In this document: one piece after another, positions 50,499 to 51,737 of the stretch
How positions within the stretch are numbered: position 1 is the first letter of the stretch
Layout of the letters: every line of letters begins with the position of its first letter
Origin: JAVBLP01 sp031553505
GTDB lineage: Bacteria > Elusimicrobiota > Endomicrobiia > Endomicrobiales > Endomicrobiaceae
DNA length: 51,737 nt
Direction: 5' to 3'
Assembly: GCA_031553505.1 (NCBI GenBank)
Contig: JAVBLP010000024.1
Coordinates: 1 to 51,737 of the forward strand
Program-made: the position numbers and the translations under genes
Notes under the pieces: generated by a model
Database searches by the model: none
What the model saw: the letters and a program-made list of their open reading frames with translations, nothing else
What the model was told of the DNA's origin: nothing

Positions 50499-51662
50499 AT
50501 GGATAAAATGAAAAAAAATAAAAACACTTTGGATAAGAAATATAAAAAAGCTTATCTTGAACTTTCAAATGGAATTATTCTTGAGGGCAGCGCGATCGGG
50601 GCTGATTCCTGCGTAAGCGGTGAAGTGGTTTTTAACACGGGAATGCTCGGCTACAGCGAAGCGATGACAGATCCTTCATATTTGGGGCAGATACTTGTCT
50701 TTAGCTTCTGCCTTGTCGGCAACTACGGTATCCCCGCCCCCAAAGGCGGGGATTTTTTTATGTCCAAAGGACACGAGAGCGCGTCAATAAAAACACAGGG
50801 TATTATTGTCTCAGATATTTTTGACGGCTGCTATCACCATGACGGCGGCATGTCTCTTGAACAATGGATGACAGAACAGGGCGTCCCGGGAATTGCCGGG
50901 ATAGACACGCGTTACCTTGTACAGATGATCAGGGAAAGCCGCAGTCTGTTCGGGCGGATAGTTAATAAAAATGGCAAAAAGCAAAAAACGGATAAGTTTG
51001 ATTTTCTGAAAAATTTTAAAGACAACGAATACGTTGATCCTTCAAAATATAATCTTATGCCTTCTGTTTCAACTAAAAACAAAGTCAATTACGGAAAAGG
51101 CCGTAAAAAAGTCGCGGTTGTTGACTGCGGTGTAAAATGGAATATTTTACGGATGCTATCAGAAAGAGGATGTGAAATCGAACTTCTTCCATGGGACAGC
51201 GATTTTACTGCTGCGGATTGTGACGGCTGGCTAATAAGCAACGGTCCCGGAGACCCTAAAAACACAGGAGATCTCGTTGAGCGTGTAAGAAAAGAGATTC
51301 TGGCTTTCGATAAGCCTGTTTTAGGCATATGCCTGGGCCATCAGATACTTGCGCTTGCTTCCGGGGCAAAAACAAAAAAATTAAGTCACGGCCACAGAAG
51401 CCATAATCAACCGGTTTTTTCTTTTCCTGAAAAAGCCGCGTTTATGACAAGCCAAAATCACAGGTATGCCGTAAAAAAAGAAAGCATACGGCCCGGCTGG
51501 GACTTATGGTTTGAAAATGCAAATGACGGTTCGGTTGAAGGGTTAAAACATAAAACAAAACCGTTTTTTTCAGTACAATTTCACCCTGAAGCTTCAAGCG
51601 GTCCAAATGATACAGGCTGGATAATAGATAAATTTGTTAATTTGATAAAAAACAGAGGTTGA
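50499..51662 (+). CDS. carA: Carbamoyl-phosphate synthase small subunit
   Basis: This 387-residue glutamine amidotransferase supplies ammonia to carbamoyl-phosphate synthase for arginine and pyrimidine synthesis. The N-terminal CarA domain has GSAIGADSCVSGEVVFNTGM and GIAGIDTRYLVQMIRE. The class I amidotransferase domain has WLISNGPGDP, catalytic Cys278 in LGICLGHQ, and His362/Glu364 in FHPEAS. All key residues are present. FSFCLVGNYG stands where LTYPxIGNYG is usual. A terminator-like hairpin lies in the coding sequence (50731-50759). A probable carB begins 3 nt after the stop. Confidence 0.93.
   Translation: MDKMKKNKNTLDKKYKKAYLELSNGIILEGSAIGADSCVSGEVVFNTGMLGYSEAMTDPSYLGQILVFSFCLVGNYGIPAPKGGDFFMSKGHESASIKTQGIIVSDIFDGCYHHDGGMSLEQWMTEQGVPGIAGIDTRYLVQMIRESRSLFGRIVNKNGKKQKTDKFDFLKNFKDNEYVDPSKYNLMPSVSTKNKVNYGKGRKKVAVVDCGVKWNILRMLSERGCEIELLPWDSDFTAADCDGWLISNGPGDPKNTGDLVERVRKEILAFDKPVLGICLGHQILALASGAKTKKLSHGHRSHNQPVFSFPEKAAFMTSQNHRYAVKKESIRPGWDLWFENANDGSVEGLKHKTKPFFSVQFHPEASSGPNDTGWIIDKFVNLIKNRG
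50731..50759 (+). terminator. Terminator-like hairpin inside carA
   Basis: TCCCCGCC (50731-50738) pairs perfectly with GGCGGGGA (50745-50752) around a 6-nt loop, followed at once by seven T. It lies at codons 78-87 of carA. Confidence 0.5.
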
Positions 51663-51665
51663 ATT

Positions 51666-51737
51666 ATGCCGATTTTTAATTTTCTGCTTTCTAAAAACGG
51701 AAAAAAACAAAATGTGATTTTGCGTGGTTCCGGCGCC
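51666..51737 (+). CDS. carB: Probable carB, carbamoyl-phosphate synthase large subunit (first 24 codons)
   Basis: An open frame from ATG 51666 to the window edge ends NVILRGSGA, similar to the VLVLGSGxxxIGQ start of CarB. Position directly after carA supports this. Too short to be certain. Confidence 0.55.
   Translation, partial: MPIFNFLLSKNGKKQNVILRGSGA

Overview
The window reads as a Gram-negative chromosome with a large horizontally acquired block set into it. Signal peptides, lipoproteins, an outer-membrane barrel, PorV-like and TolC-like proteins, OmpA- and Pmp-like surface fragments, and a Ste24-type M48 peptidase all indicate a double membrane. The moderate GC content and this gene mix most resemble Elusimicrobiota (Endomicrobium/Elusimicrobium-like). 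That is an inference from gene content and was not checked against a database.

Region 1 (1-30377) is core chromosome. It holds a frameshifted Pmp/OmpA-type surface gene, an M6 peptidase with a sorting-like C-terminal tail abutting a PorV-like protein, and M48 and M42 peptidases. A small four-helix-bundle gene sits between 34-bp inverted repeats. Housekeeping genes follow: a metallo-beta-lactamase-fold hydrolase, a UDG-family glycosylase, a zinc-ribbon protein, tex, yajQ, a tyrosine phosphatase, a response regulator, an RlmD-type methyltransferase, a serpin, a PC4-like protein, an SDR enzyme and msrAB. Next come a TetR regulator, a TolC-like protein and two large RND pumps, with no periplasmic adaptor gene between them. 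tRNA-Arg(TCT) and tRNA-His(GTG) close the region behind a strong promoter.

Region 2 (30354-about 48050) is a composite island at the tRNA-His 3' end. A 24-bp copy of that 3' end recurs at 33720-33743. The 3.4 kb between the two copies carries a Fic protein with a five-copy operator-like array, a toxin-like lipoprotein and a small membrane protein. The second copy supplies the last three codons and the stop of a large serine recombinase. Upstream of that recombinase lie two partial recombinase paralogues, one with its catalytic Ser replaced, and two small ORFs.

The island cargo is a probable defence or DNA-processing locus (36881-44463). A winged-helix regulator is divergent from a tight four-gene operon: NurA-like nuclease, HerA-like translocase, GHKL/Hsp90-like ATPase and a radical SAM enzyme. 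I do not recognise this four-gene combination as a named system. It is followed by a structured RNA with mutually exclusive hairpins ahead of a terminator, a lipoprotein, a Sel1-repeat protein, an unrecognised small gene, and 1.2 kb of AT-rich DNA with no gene.

Region 3 (48418-51737) returns to chromosomal style with a hybrid sensor kinase and carA, followed by the first codons of a probable carB. carA contains a terminator-like hairpin inside its reading frame.
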